Positions 6,826 through 17,034 are shown, numbered from the stretch's first letter. The stretch is 64,000 bases of DNA from AAA044-D11 sp965268275 (GCA_965268275.1 OZ254168.1:682001-746000), one strand, 5' to 3'. The notes: generated by a model from the letters alone, not told the origin. A program made the numbers and translations.

Positions 6826-9690
6826 ATGAGTTCGGTTCGTTCTAGTTTTGCCGATCGTCACATAGGTCCGAATGTGGACCAAATTAAGTTCATGCTCTCT
6901 GAACTCGGTGAAAAGAACTTAGAAGAATTCATTGCAAAAGTTGTTCCGCCCAATATTGCTCTGACTGAAAAATTATCTAGCGCGTTACCGAAAGCGATAT
7001 CGGAAGTTGAGGCAATAGCCGAACTTAAAAAAATGACAAATCAGAATCAAGTTGTTAAATCATTGATTGGTTTGGGATATTACGGAACGATCACACCACC
7101 GGTAATTTTACGGAACGTGCTAGAAAATCCAGCTTGGTATACCGCCTACACGCCTTACCAACCAGAAATTTCGCAAGGAAGATTAGAAGCAATTTTTGCA
7201 TTTCAAACAGTTGTAACCGACCTAACCGGTCTTGATGTTTCCAACGCATCAATGCTCGATGAAGCAACTGCTGCAGCGGAATCAATGACTTTGGCTCGTC
7301 GCGTCTGGCAAGGCGATGACGAAGCGGTTTTCGTTGTCGATACCGGCTTACATCCCCAGATTAAAGCGGTAATCGCAACACGAGCTAAACCACTCAATAT
7401 TTCGATAATTGAGATCGAGGCCGATGTCGAAAGTTTCTCAGCGATTGATAAGCAGGTGTTTGGTGCGATTTTTGCTCAGGTAAAGAGCACTGGCGAGGTT
7501 CCTGACTTGCAACCGCTAGTAGCTGCTGTTCACAGTAAGAACGCGCTTGCAGTGGTTGCATGTGATTTATTTGCACTAACTCTTTACAAAAACCCTGGAG
7601 AAATAGGCGCCGACATCGCTATCGGGTCAGCACAACGGTTCGGTGTTCCGATGGGTTTTGGGGGACCGCATGCTGGATTTATGGCAGTGCGTAAAGGTCT
7701 TGAACGTTCGCTACCTGGGCGTTTAGTTGGACAAAGTTTAGACTCTCATGGAAATCCAGCGCTTAGATTAGCTTTGCAAACTCGCGAGCAGCACATTAGA
7801 CGAGATAAAGCGACTTCGAATATTTGCACCGCACAAGTTCTTCTTGCTGTGATGTCAGCCTTTTATGCGATGTGGCACGGTCCTGCAGGATTGAATTCGA
7901 TCGCAAATAACATCCGAAACAGCGCAAACCGAATGCGGGATTCGCTCAGCGCGTCTGGTATCAATGTAACTGAAGGTGAGATTTTTGATACCTTAACAAT
8001 TCGAGATATTGATTCTTCAACGACAGTGTCAAATTTGTTGAAGTCAGGATTCAATGCGCGAATCATCGATGATAAAACACTCGGCCTAACATTTGACGAG
8101 ACGTTTACAGAAATGGATTTGGAACTTGTTGCAAAAGCTCTCGGGATTACTTTGAAATCTCATTCACCTCAAGCTGTAGAAGATCATTTAGTGCGTAATT
8201 CAACTTATTTGCAACACCCACTTTTCAATTCTTACCATTCGGAAACATCAATGTTGAGATATCTTCGCTCTTTAGCTGATCGGGATTTAGCCCTAGATAG
8301 AACAATGATTCCTCTCGGCTCTTGCACAATGAAGTTGAATGCAACCACTGAGATGATTCCGGTTACCTGGCCAGAGTTCTCAAACCTTCATCCATTTGCG
8401 CCGATTAATCAAAGCGCAGGAATTCGGAAATTGATCGAAGAACTATCTGATTGGCTGGTTTCGATCACGGGATACGATGCGGTTTCACTGCAACCAAACG
8501 CTGGTTCTCAAGGCGAATTCGCGGGCTTATTAGCGATTAGAAACTATCTAGATTCCAAATCTCAGCAACATCGTAAAATCTGCCTCATCCCATCTAGTGC
8601 CCACGGAACGAATGCCGCCAGTGCGGTCATGGCAGGAATGCAGGTCGTGGTCATCGCGTGTGATGATTTTGGAAATGTCAGCGTTGATGATTTGAAAAAG
8701 AAAATTTCTGAATATAAAGATTCCCTTGCTGCGCTTATGGTTACTTATCCATCCACTCATGGCGTTTTCGAAGAAGCTATTTCCGAGATTTGCGAATTGA
8801 TTCACGAAGCCGGGGGACAGGTTTACGTTGATGGCGCCAATTTGAATGCGCTTGTGGGTCTTGCAAAACCAGGGAAATTCGGAGCTGATGTATCGCATTT
8901 GAACTTACACAAAACATTTTGTATTCCACATGGGGGAGGCGGACCAGGAGTTGGGCCTGTGATTGCTAAGGCTCATTTAGCACCATTTTTACCGAATCAT
9001 CCTTTAGATCTAAGCGCAGGCCCTAGCACCGGACCCGGCCCAGTTAGTTCTGCGCCTTTCGGATCAGCAAGTATTCTGCCGATTTCCTGGACTTATATTC
9101 GAATGATGGGGGGAGAGGGGCTAACCAAGGCGACTGAAGTAGCAATCTTGTCGGCCAATTATTTAGCTGCAAAACTTCACCCGCATTTCCCAATTCTTTA
9201 TCGTGGTAAGAATGGTTATATCGCTCATGAATGCATCATTGATTTACGAGAGATAACTAAAAACACCGGAGTGACGGTTGATGATGTTGCTAAACGGCTA
9301 ATGGACCATGGATTCCACGCACCCACAGTTAGCTTTCCGGTCGCAGGAACAATGATGATCGAACCAACAGAGTCTGAAGATTTGAATGAGATGGAGCGAT
9401 TCATAAGCGCGATGATTGAAATTCGGGCCGAAATCGCAGACATTGAGAAAGGCGAGATAACTAGTGAAGAATCACCGCTTCGATTTGCGCCACACACAAG
9501 CGCAGATTTAATGCAGAATGATTGGAATCGAAAATATTCTCGTGAAACAGGTGCTTTTCCATCTGGAATTGATTCAGAATTAGGTTCTAGAGGAAAATAC
9601 TGGCCAACAGTCGGCCGCATTGATGGTGTTCACGGGGATAGGAACTTGATCTGTTCCTGCCTACCGATTTCCGAACTAGCCATTAATTGA
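6826..9690 (+). CDS. gcvP: Glycine dehydrogenase (decarboxylating), P protein
   Basis: Pyridoxal-phosphate enzyme that decarboxylates glycine and passes the aminomethyl group to lipoyl-GcvH. The 954-residue chain is the fused long form: an N-terminal half starting at SFADRHIGPN and a C-terminal half that carries the cofactor lysine in HLNLHKTFCIPHGGGGPG. ATG 6826 has GGGGAG 7 nt upstream; a TTG one codon earlier is less likely. Length and motifs are normal for single-chain GcvP. Position downstream of gcvH-garA-MerR is conserved in actinobacteria and ties glycine cleavage to the same regulatory neighbourhood. Confidence 0.97.
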   Translation: MSSVRSSFADRHIGPNVDQIKFMLSELGEKNLEEFIAKVVPPNIALTEKLSSALPKAISEVEAIAELKKMTNQNQVVKSLIGLGYYGTITPPVILRNVLENPAWYTAYTPYQPEISQGRLEAIFAFQTVVTDLTGLDVSNASMLDEATAAAESMTLARRVWQGDDEAVFVVDTGLHPQIKAVIATRAKPLNISIIEIEADVESFSAIDKQVFGAIFAQVKSTGEVPDLQPLVAAVHSKNALAVVACDLFALTLYKNPGEIGADIAIGSAQRFGVPMGFGGPHAGFMAVRKGLERSLPGRLVGQSLDSHGNPALRLALQTREQHIRRDKATSNICTAQVLLAVMSAFYAMWHGPAGLNSIANNIRNSANRMRDSLSASGINVTEGEIFDTLTIRDIDSSTTVSNLLKSGFNARIIDDKTLGLTFDETFTEMDLELVAKALGITLKSHSPQAVEDHLVRNSTYLQHPLFNSYHSETSMLRYLRSLADRDLALDRTMIPLGSCTMKLNATTEMIPVTWPEFSNLHPFAPINQSAGIRKLIEELSDWLVSITGYDAVSLQPNAGSQGEFAGLLAIRNYLDSKSQQHRKICLIPSSAHGTNAASAVMAGMQVVVIACDDFGNVSVDDLKKKISEYKDSLAALMVTYPSTHGVFEEAISEICELIHEAGGQVYVDGANLNALVGLAKPGKFGADVSHLNLHKTFCIPHGGGGPGVGPVIAKAHLAPFLPNHPLDLSAGPSTGPGPVSSAPFGSASILPISWTYIRMMGGEGLTKATEVAILSANYLAAKLHPHFPILYRGKNGYIAHECIIDLREITKNTGVTVDDVAKRLMDHGFHAPTVSFPVAGTMMIEPTESEDLNEMERFISAMIEIRAEIADIEKGEITSEESPLRFAPHTSADLMQNDWNRKYSRETGAFPSGIDSELGSRGKYWPTVGRIDGVHGDRNLICSCLPISELAIN

Positions 9691-9700
9691 GCAGGCTTTC

Positions 9701-9724
9701 ATAATCTGACATAATGTAGATTAT
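9701..9724. terminator. AT-rich hairpin between converging gcvP and ppm1
   Basis: ATAATCT (9701-9707) and AGATTAT (9718-9724) form a 7-bp stem with a 10-nt loop, overlapping the ppm1 stop codon. It lies in the only 30-nt gap between two converging genes and could end transcription in both directions. It has no G+C-rich core, so this is a weak call. Confidence 0.25.
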
Positions 9725-10467
9725 CGGCGATTACCTAACCTTGAAACACGCTCAAAACCAGCCTTTGTTACGTAAATAAATGCCTCGATAGCTATTCCCG
9801 CGGTCATCTTTGACTTACCGAAGTTCCGTTCAACAAATGTAATCGGAACCTGAATTACCTCTGCACCAACTTGCATCGACGCTAATGCCATTTCAATTTG
9901 AAAACAATATCCAGTTGCCTTCATTCTCTTTAAATCTAGCGAATTCAAAAGTTCGGAGCTATAGATACGAAATCCACCTGTCAAGTCATCAAGATCTATG
10001 TTCAATGCAAATTTTGCATATCTCGTTCCAAATTTAGAGATCAACTGCCGATATTTTGGCCAATTAATTACGCGGCCACCGGGCATCCAACGGGTCCCCA
10101 TAATGATATTTCGTTGATTCGACAACTTTTGAACTGTTTTAAACATCAGGGTTAAATCTTCGACGCGATGCGAACCATCAGCATCCATAGTAACTACGTG
10201 TGTGTAGTTAGAGTTGAAAAGAACTTGCGCAAATCCAGCTCGATAAGCCTCGCCAAGACCGTCTTTGCTGGGACGTCGCAAAACTTTGACCCATGAAAAT
10301 GCTAATTTTTCAACTACATCAGCGGTTTTATCTGGTGAATTATCATCGATGACAAATAAATCGAACTTGAATTCCCCTTCATTTCTCAGCTTGTTTAACT
10401 CAGGAATTATTTCTGTTATTGACTGTGCCTCGTTGTAGGTCGGAATAAGAATAACAAAATTACTCAT
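9721..10467 (-). CDS. ppm1: Polyprenol monophosphomannose synthase (GT2)
   Basis: GT-A glycosyltransferase that moves mannose from GDP-mannose to polyprenyl phosphate at the membrane, feeding protein O-mannosylation and envelope glycans. The 248-residue protein begins with the GT2 nucleotide-binding core (ILIPTYNEAQSITEIIP, VIDDNSPDKT), has the DxD site as MDADGSH, and ends with the dolichol-phosphate mannose synthase pattern GFRIYSSELLN and VPITFVERNFGKSKM. No C-terminal membrane segment is visible. It overlaps lnt by 4 nt (ATGA). In Mycobacterium tuberculosis the Lnt and Ppm domains are fused; here they are separate. Confidence 0.88.
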   Translation of the reverse strand: MSNFVILIPTYNEAQSITEIIPELNKLRNEGEFKFDLFVIDDNSPDKTADVVEKLAFSWVKVLRRPSKDGLGEAYRAGFAQVLFNSNYTHVVTMDADGSHRVEDLTLMFKTVQKLSNQRNIIMGTRWMPGGRVINWPKYRQLISKFGTRYAKFALNIDLDDLTGGFRIYSSELLNSLDLKRMKATGYCFQIEMALASMQVGAEVIQVPITFVERNFGKSKMTAGIAIEAFIYVTKAGFERVSRLGNRR

Positions 10468-11780
10468 GAGATCAGACGATCGATGAAAGTTGAGTGATCG
10501 CTTAAAAGTAATAAGCCTTTTAAAAACGCTTTGCTGTTTTCCTTAGTTCTATCCACCACTCGACCATTATTGTCGATAAATGCTGAAATCCCAATTGTCG
10601 AAACACTGAGCACGTATCGTGAATGTTCAACCGCTCTAATTCGTGTTATCGCAAGTTGCTGAGCGCTCTGTGCGGTATTTGCGAAAGTGGCACTATTAGT
10701 TTGAACTATCAGTGCTTCTGAACGCTTTGCCATTTCTCGAACCAAACCGTCGTTGATGATCTCATAACAGATTATCGGGCCTATATTTTTGCCATTTATG
10801 TTATGGATTACCGCTTTATCGCCCGGGATAAAATCCTTCACGTTTCTCGCAAATGGGCTTACAAATTCCGCTAATTTCCGTAACGGAATGTATTCACCAA
10901 ATGGCGTCAATCCCCTTTTGATATAAACACTTTGTTCTGCGCCTTCTTTAGAATACATAACCGACGCATTCTGCGGGCCCCCGTTATATTGCTTGACTAC
11001 GCCGGCAACCAGAGGCGCCCCAAGATTGCTAGTTAAAGATCTAATTTCATCAGCTACTTCTGGATAAAGTTCCGGATCTATATCTATAGCGTTCTCTGGC
11101 CAGATGATTGCGTCGAATTCGCCTCTGGCAAACTCGCGCGTTGCTTTGCTGTGTAAATCAAAGACCGCTTTCGCTCTCGAGTTAAAGTTCAGGCCTATAT
11201 CCGGCGTGTTTCCTTGGATTGCAACCAGGTTAAGAGAGCCACTCCCCTGAGGGTTACTAGGCATTAATGTAGTCGATAAAAATAAAACTGTAACAAGGAG
11301 CAAACGTTTTAAGTTGAATTTGGTTAATAAGACCGGAATCAAAACCGTAAAGGCCGATAACGCTACTACGCCTCCTATGGAGACGATTGGCAGTGCTGGT
11401 GAATCAACCTGACTAAAAGCGATCCGCGTCCATCCAAAACCTCCGAATGGAAAACGAGATCGAATTTCTTCCATAAGTAAAAGAGTCAAGCCACTTAACC
11501 AAAGATTTTTACTTCTCTTGTAAATCCAACCTACCGGAAGATAAAACAGCGCCTGTAAGGTGGCAAGCAGGAGCCACGGCAGTGCTCCGACATACTTTCC
11601 CGTCCAATAAAGAACTATTGCGTTAAGAAAAAAACCAAAGAGAAAACTCTGAAATACCGGCCTACCAGTGATACTTAACTTCCGAAAGAACAGTGCGAAT
11701 CCAAATATTGCAAGAAACCAAATACCTATTGGCTCAAATGCGGCACTTGCAAGAAATGCTGCAAAAAGAATAGCTACCAT
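10464..11780 (-). CDS. lnt: Apolipoprotein N-acyltransferase
   Basis: Membrane enzyme that adds the third acyl chain to the N-terminal cysteine of lipoproteins. Residues 1 to about 185 hold some six hydrophobic segments. The rest is the nitrilase-type catalytic domain, with the triad visible as E in IIWPENAID, K in YIKRGLTPFGEYIP and C in IICYEII. The 438 residues are slightly short for the family. The overlap with ppm1 downstream and the exonuclease gene upstream (7 nt) indicates one transcript. The FKBP lipoprotein at 18047 is one likely substrate. Confidence 0.9.
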   Translation of the reverse strand: MVAILFAAFLASAAFEPIGIWFLAIFGFALFFRKLSITGRPVFQSFLFGFFLNAIVLYWTGKYVGALPWLLLATLQALFYLPVGWIYKRSKNLWLSGLTLLLMEEIRSRFPFGGFGWTRIAFSQVDSPALPIVSIGGVVALSAFTVLIPVLLTKFNLKRLLLVTVLFLSTTLMPSNPQGSGSLNLVAIQGNTPDIGLNFNSRAKAVFDLHSKATREFARGEFDAIIWPENAIDIDPELYPEVADEIRSLTSNLGAPLVAGVVKQYNGGPQNASVMYSKEGAEQSVYIKRGLTPFGEYIPLRKLAEFVSPFARNVKDFIPGDKAVIHNINGKNIGPIICYEIINDGLVREMAKRSEALIVQTNSATFANTAQSAQQLAITRIRAVEHSRYVLSVSTIGISAFIDNNGRVVDRTKENSKAFLKGLLLLSDHSTFIDRLIS

Positions 11781-12673
11781 TTTAAGGCTGAGATAAGTCG
11801 GTCTACGCTTGCTCCAAGTCCATAATCTTTCTGATACTGATAAATCTCATCAAGGCTCTTCGGGCGTTTTGGTATCCTAAGATCTAACTTTGGCAATGGA
11901 ACATCGAGTGCGCAGTGAACGAGTTTTGGCGCAATTTTCGCGTATTCAGATGATTCCAAAAGTTTCTTGCGAGCGTTTGGCGTAAGACGTTCATCATCGT
12001 TAGCAGCCGCCTTCATTACCTCAGGCAAAGTTGTGAATTGTTTTGCAATAACTGCTGCCCCTTTTTCACCGATGCCTCGAATACCAGGCAGACCATCAGA
12101 TGCATCACCTCGGATCATGGCAAAGAGAGCGTAGCGCTCCCCTGGGATGTCATATTTATCCGCAATCCATTTGAGATCCACATGGTCGTGATTGGTAATT
12201 CCTTTCGCAAGATATACAACAGAAATTTTTCGTTTATCATCCACTAATTGAAATAAATCTCGATCCCCAGTAACAATCTTTGTTGGCCCAGGTTCAGTTA
12301 CTGCGAATGAAGCCATTACATCGTCCGCCTCATAATCATCGACCCCGACCAGAGGAATGCCGAAAGCCTCAAGAAGGTCTAGGAGAATTGGAATCTGCGG
12401 ACCGAGAGTATCTGGCTCTTCTTCCTCACCTTCAACATCCAATCGATTTGCTTTGTATTCCGGAAACAAATCTACGCGCCAACTTGGTCGCCAATCGCCT
12501 TCGATGCAGGCTACTAATCTATTTGGATTGTAAATATTTATTAGCCTTGATGTCATATCAAGATAGCCGCGAATTGCATTTACGGGTTCGCCACTTGGTG
12601 AAAGAAGTGTGTCTGGCATGCCAAAGTAAGCGCGATACCAGAGCGAAGCACTATCCAAGAGCATTAAAGTCAT
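11774..12673 (-). CDS. 5'-3' exonuclease / flap endonuclease family
   Basis: A 299-residue homologue of the 5' nuclease domain of DNA polymerase I, without polymerase (Rv2090 type). Acidic metal-binding residues appear in LLDSASLWYRAYFG, DDYEADDVMASFA and TGDRDLFQLV, and the helix-hairpin-helix in GDASDGLPGIRGIGEKGAA. Such stand-alone proteins remove flaps or RNA primers. It overlaps helY by 4 nt (ATGA) and lnt by 7 nt, so it is translated within the helY-lnt-ppm1 operon. Whether a full PolA exists elsewhere cannot be told here. Confidence 0.88.
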   Translation of the reverse strand: MTLMLLDSASLWYRAYFGMPDTLLSPSGEPVNAIRGYLDMTSRLINIYNPNRLVACIEGDWRPSWRVDLFPEYKANRLDVEGEEEEPDTLGPQIPILLDLLEAFGIPLVGVDDYEADDVMASFAVTEPGPTKIVTGDRDLFQLVDDKRKISVVYLAKGITNHDHVDLKWIADKYDIPGERYALFAMIRGDASDGLPGIRGIGEKGAAVIAKQFTTLPEVMKAAANDDERLTPNARKKLLESSEYAKIAPKLVHCALDVPLPKLDLRIPKRPKSLDEIYQYQKDYGLGASVDRLISALKW

Positions 12674-15048
12674 ACAACGGCTCCTGCGTAAGCAATGACG
12701 CCGCGATCGATTCGTCCGAGTGCTTCTTTTACTATTGGCGATAGATGTGGTGAAGCGATTGAAATTTGACGTAGTAAGTCAATAATTTGTTTCATGGAAC
12801 GAACAAAGTCTCCTACGGTTAAATCGCTACCCTTGAGAATTGCTGACAGAGAATGGCCACTCGCCCACCTATAAGAAGCCCAACAGAAACCGGCATCTGG
12901 TTCGCGAATTGGCTCCAATCCTAATTCGGTCTCGAGATCATTTATCTCTATCCAGACTTTTACTAAATCAGCAAGGACATCTTCAACCGCTCCCCTAGGA
13001 AGCTTGGGAGGACTTTCCTTCCGACTTTCATGAACAAACACCGAAACTATAGAAACTAACTCGGCTGCCGTTAATTGACCAAAAGCTTCGCGACGAATCA
13101 TCTCAGCAATCAAGATATCTGTTTCACCATATATCTTTGAAAGCAACTTTCCATTTGTGGTAATTAAGTCATTATTGAGATAACCAAATTTTTCGAGCAT
13201 CACTTTAATTAAATCGAATCGCCTTGCAATAACGTGAGTTCGATTCGCAACGCGAGCCTTTAGTCCACTATTTTCACGGCGCAACCTATCCGCGCGTTCG
13301 GCTATCCGTGCATGCGTTTCTCGATCGCTACAGCCATGACATGCATGATTTCGCAGTGCCTTACGGGCTTCGGCGATTTTCTCTTCTTCAAACTCTCGCG
13401 CCTTGCGTCGCTTGGTTGAAAGACCGCGTTCTAACTCTTTAATCTCGAATCGGATCTGAGCATATTCAACAAAATCCCCAAGATGGCAATTAATCTCCTC
13501 CTCAAGTTCCGCGATAGCTTCATTGTTTCGCTTTATTTGCCGCGCTAAACCAACAACCGCTCTGTCAGCCTGGAACTGCGCAAAGGATGATTCAAGTGAA
13601 GTGCGTGCTCGTTCTGCGCCGAACTGTGAAATCAAATTTATCGTCATGTTGTAAGTAGGTTTAAAAGAACTTTTTAGTGGATAAGTTCGAGTCGAAGCAA
13701 GACCAGCTGCAGATGCACTGTCAACATCCTTGTTCCAGAGAATAACTGCGTTCCCCTCGACATCGATACCTCGTCGCCCAGCACGGCCGGTTAACTGTGT
13801 GTATTCACCTGGCGTAACCGACACATGTGACTCACCATTCCATTTGGTCAATTTCTCAAGGACAACAGTTCGAGCTGGCATGTTGATACCTAACGCTAAG
13901 GTTTCGGTCGCGAACACTGCCTTGATCAGGCCTCTTTGAAACAACTCTTCCACACACTCTTTAAACGCTGGCAAAAGTCCCGCATGATGCGAAGCGATCC
14001 CCCGTTCAAGAGAATCGACCCATTCATGAAATCCTAGAACAATTAAATCATCCTCAGGAAGGGACCTAGTTTTATCCGAAATTACTTCTCTGATCTCTGA
14101 CCGCTCCTCGGCATTTGTAAGACGAAGACCCGCAGCTAAGCATTGTTTGACGGCACTATCGCATTGTGCGCGCGAAAAAATAAAAGTGATCGCAGGTAGC
14201 AATCCCTCACGGTCAAGTTTTTCAATAACTTCTGCGCGACCAAGAGCTTTAATCGTTGGTGTGATCTGCGAACTATCTCGCCAGTTCCTTTTCCCACCAC
14301 CGTTGCTATATTTGGTTCGAACGGAACGCAACGACTCCTTTTCGAGACGTAAGATTTCTGGGTTTACTTTCGTGTTCGTAGAAAACAAATCGAGTAATCG
14401 ATTGCCAAACAGAACGTGCTGATACAACGGAACCGGTCTAGTTTCACTAACAATTACCTTCATCTCACCACGAACTGTTTGAAGCCAATCCCCGAACTCC
14501 TCAGCATTCGAAACGGTTGCTGAAAGAGCTGCAACTTGGATGCTTTCTGGAAGGTGAATCAAGATTTCTTCCCAAACAGCGCCACGGAAACGGTCTGCGA
14601 GATAGTGAACTTCGTCCATCACGACGTATCTTAAATCTGTAAGTGTTAACGACGCAGAATAAATCATGTTCCGAAGAACTTCGGTGGTCATAATTACTAT
14701 CGGAGCTTCAGAGTTGATGCTTGTATCGCCAGTTAATAGCCCTACATTCGATTCGCCAAACATTGCTGATAAATCCTGGAACTTCTGATTTGATAGAGCT
14801 TTAATTGGTGTTGTATAAAAACATTTCTTACCGGAGTTAATAGCGAGATAGGCTGCAAACTCGCCAACTATTGTTTTTCCAGCACCTGTAGGAGCGGCCA
14901 CGAGAACTGATTTTCCACTTTCTAAAGCTTGGCAGCCCTGAATTTGAAAATCATCCATACTAAATGGATATCGCTCAAGGAAATCATTTGTCTGTCGATG
15001 AGCGCCTCGAGCTTTGGCTTCAGCAAAACGTTGCGCCGGAGTCGACAC
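12670..15048 (-). CDS. helY: DEAD/DEAH-box helicase, HelY/Ski2-like
   Basis: Superfamily 2 helicase of 792 residues, a bacterial relative of eukaryotic Ski2/Mtr4 RNA helicases. Visible motifs are Walker A AAPTGAGKT (51-59), DEVHYL as motif II, SATVSN as motif III and QLTGRAGRRGID as motif VI, with a C-terminal DSHCT-like region from about residue 600. Mycobacterial HelY is about 100 residues longer. Adjacency to tatC on one side and the 5' nuclease on the other is conserved in actinobacteria. GTG 15048 follows the tatC stop by 2 nt. RNA metabolism is the likely role, but the substrate is unproven in this group. Confidence 0.9.
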   Translation of the reverse strand: MSTPAQRFAEAKARGAHRQTNDFLERYPFSMDDFQIQGCQALESGKSVLVAAPTGAGKTIVGEFAAYLAINSGKKCFYTTPIKALSNQKFQDLSAMFGESNVGLLTGDTSINSEAPIVIMTTEVLRNMIYSASLTLTDLRYVVMDEVHYLADRFRGAVWEEILIHLPESIQVAALSATVSNAEEFGDWLQTVRGEMKVIVSETRPVPLYQHVLFGNRLLDLFSTNTKVNPEILRLEKESLRSVRTKYSNGGGKRNWRDSSQITPTIKALGRAEVIEKLDREGLLPAITFIFSRAQCDSAVKQCLAAGLRLTNAEERSEIREVISDKTRSLPEDDLIVLGFHEWVDSLERGIASHHAGLLPAFKECVEELFQRGLIKAVFATETLALGINMPARTVVLEKLTKWNGESHVSVTPGEYTQLTGRAGRRGIDVEGNAVILWNKDVDSASAAGLASTRTYPLKSSFKPTYNMTINLISQFGAERARTSLESSFAQFQADRAVVGLARQIKRNNEAIAELEEEINCHLGDFVEYAQIRFEIKELERGLSTKRRKAREFEEEKIAEARKALRNHACHGCSDRETHARIAERADRLRRENSGLKARVANRTHVIARRFDLIKVMLEKFGYLNNDLITTNGKLLSKIYGETDILIAEMIRREAFGQLTAAELVSIVSVFVHESRKESPPKLPRGAVEDVLADLVKVWIEINDLETELGLEPIREPDAGFCWASYRWASGHSLSAILKGSDLTVGDFVRSMKQIIDLLRQISIASPHLSPIVKEALGRIDRGVIAYAGAVV

Positions 15049-15050
15049 GA

Positions 15051-15824
15051 CTATTCGTTTCTGCTGTTGCGCTTTAGACGGGATTTATCAACTAGCAAAG
15101 CTATTCCGCCCGCCAACAAATAGAGAAGTGTCAGTGGGCCAGCTAAAAAGAACAAAGTAATTGGATCGCCTGTTGGTGTCGCAATCGCTGAAAAGAGCGT
15201 TATCCCGAAGATGGCATATCGCCACGGACGAAGTATCGACCTTCCGCTTAATATGTGCGCCAGGTTCAGTGCAACGAGGAAGACTGGCAGCTCGAATGCA
15301 ATGCCAAAAACCAGAATCAGTTGTGTCACAAAAGTTAAGTAGTCATCGAACCTAACTAAGTTGGTCAATGATGTTGGCGTAAAACTTAGGAGGACTTCGA
15401 CTGCAATCGGAAGAACTAAGTAACCAGCGAAAATTCCCATTGCGAAAAAAGGGACCGCACCAACAAGGAAGAAGATTGAATTTCTTCGCTCTTTCTTATG
15501 CAGGCCTGGAGATATAAAAGCCCAAATTTGATAGAGCCAAACAGGTGAGGCAATTATTAGCCCCAATAGAACTGAGATTTTAAATTTTAAATCAATTGGT
15601 CCGAGAACACCGCTTATATAAAGAATCCCGCAAGTTTGATCTCCTGCTGATTTAGCAGCGTCTAAATCGCAAATGGGGCTGGCTAATCGAGAAATGATCT
15701 GCTCGTAGAGAACCCAGCCAACACAGCTGGCAAGAATTATTCCAAGCGCAGATTTAAATGAGCGAGAACGCAACTCATTGAGATGTGAAAGCAAAGGCAT
15801 CGCCTTTGCGTTATTGCCCTTCAC
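15051..15824 (-). CDS. tatC: Sec-independent translocase subunit TatC
   Basis: Core receptor of the twin-arginine export pathway for folded proteins, in the cytoplasmic membrane. The 257-residue protein opens with the family signature PLLSHLNELRSR and contains the periplasmic-loop and helix segment FVTQLILVFGIAFELPVFLVAL. Six hydrophobic stretches fit the usual topology, with a basic cytoplasmic C-terminus. It starts 5 nt after tatA. No tatB was found; a TatA/TatC-only system or a tatB elsewhere are both possible. Confidence 0.95.
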   Translation of the reverse strand: MKGNNAKAMPLLSHLNELRSRSFKSALGIILASCVGWVLYEQIISRLASPICDLDAAKSAGDQTCGILYISGVLGPIDLKFKISVLLGLIIASPVWLYQIWAFISPGLHKKERRNSIFFLVGAVPFFAMGIFAGYLVLPIAVEVLLSFTPTSLTNLVRFDDYLTFVTQLILVFGIAFELPVFLVALNLAHILSGRSILRPWRYAIFGITLFSAIATPTGDPITLFFLAGPLTLLYLLAGGIALLVDKSRLKRNSRNE

Positions 15825-15829
15825 AAAAA

Positions 15830-16006
15830 CTATGAATCAGTCTTCGGGGTATCGCCTTTAGGTTCGCCATCCTTCATCTCGCTCTTGAAGATTTTAAGTG
15901 ACTTAGCAATCGATTTAGCTGAATCCGGCAATTTCTTAGCGCCAAATAAAACAACAAACAACACTACGACGATGATTAAATGCCAACCTTGAAGTCCGCG
16001 TAACAT
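15830..16006 (-). CDS. tatA: Twin-arginine translocase subunit TatA
   Basis: A 58-residue single-span protein that forms the Tat export pore. The frame begins at ATG 16006 with GGGGGAG 5 nt upstream and ends at TAG 15830-15832. It reads MLRGLQGWHLIIVVVLFVVL (one membrane helix), then FGAKKLPDSAKSIAKS, the classic TatA hinge (FGxxKLP) and amphipathic helix, and a charged tail. It sits directly before tatC, as in mycobacteria, where pafB-pafC-tatA-tatC-helY is a conserved order. Confidence 0.95.
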   Translation of the reverse strand: MLRGLQGWHLIIVVVLFVVLFGAKKLPDSAKSIAKSLKIFKSEMKDGEPKGDTPKTDS

Positions 16007-16107
16007 ATTCGCTCCCCCGTTCTAGATCAAAATATTCTTCCGTGCCTGTGCTTATAGTAGTTCGAAAAACCAATGAATTCACATTCTTCCTTCTTGGACC
16101 GGCTGAA

Positions 16108-17034
16108 TTACTTGGAATTTTGGTATAGCTTCCTGATGGCCTTCGCACGAGCGGTCAAATTCTCTGCAAGTTCACTGGGCTCTATGACCCTTATCGCGGA
16201 GCCATAGCCGAGAATTGTTCTCGAGAGCCAATCGATGTCAATAGGGTGCAACGTCACATGTAGCTCTTCGCCTTCGATAACGTTTTCGATTACCCCTCGA
16301 TTTTCTTCAACAAAATTGCGTGCTGGTTTCGAGACGATCAATTCGATGTTCGTTGCCTTGTCCTCGACCTGCTCGGTAGTGCGAACGGGACTAATCTTCT
16401 TTGGGTCCGATACTTTTAGTGAAATTACTCTATCCACTCGGAAAGTTCGCTCACCTTCCGAAGTCTGACACCAGGCATTTAGATAGGTGAAATTATTTTC
16501 CTGATAAATCTCAAGAGGTAAAATTAGACGCTCGCTTGATTTATCTTTACTTCCACTTAAGTAGACAATCTCCAAAGCGTTTCCTTTCGCTATTGCCTGC
16601 TCAATTTGCTCAACGAATTTCGGATTATTTGAATCGTGAACGACTACGTATGGATTCTCAAAAGAGAGGCTTTTTCGTAGTTTTGTTTGGAGCGTTTCTA
16701 TTTCTTCAACGATGCTATCTGATCGCGTCGATTTTAGGAGATCCAAGGAGACCAATAATGATGTCAACTCTGTGCGATTCATATTTCTTGGTTTATTGAG
16801 GCTCTGCGGATCAGAGATGGTGACATAACCATCCTCGTAATACATCTCAATCAATTCCAGCGGGGTGTATCCAGGAAGACCGCACATGTGAATCAGAATC
16901 AAATCATCATTGATTTGTTTCTCAGATACTCCAAAAACTTGAGCTAATTCGCCAATCGAGATTCCTTGGTGCTCAAGAAGATAGGGAACCAGATCTAGAG
17001 CGCGAGCCGTTCTATCAAGAGCAGACTCTGTCAT
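16108..17034 (-). CDS. pafC: WYL-domain regulator PafC
   Basis: Partner of PafB in the PafBC transcription activator, which in mycobacteria drives the RecA-independent DNA damage response. The 308-residue protein has an N-terminal winged helix (about 8-70, GISIGELAQVFGVSEKQINDDL), a WYL domain around residues 150-215 (ERLILPLEIYQENNFTYLNAW) and a C-terminal WCX region. The WYL core is degenerate, as is usual for PafC. The start overlaps the pafB stop by 4 nt. No pupylation gene (pafA, pup, dop, mpa, prcBA) is present in the window. Confidence 0.88.
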   Translation of the reverse strand: MTESALDRTARALDLVPYLLEHQGISIGELAQVFGVSEKQINDDLILIHMCGLPGYTPLELIEMYYEDGYVTISDPQSLNKPRNMNRTELTSLLVSLDLLKSTRSDSIVEEIETLQTKLRKSLSFENPYVVVHDSNNPKFVEQIEQAIAKGNALEIVYLSGSKDKSSERLILPLEIYQENNFTYLNAWCQTSEGERTFRVDRVISLKVSDPKKISPVRTTEQVEDKATNIELIVSKPARNFVEENRGVIENVIEGEELHVTLHPIDIDWLSRTILGYGSAIRVIEPSELAENLTARAKAIRKLYQNSK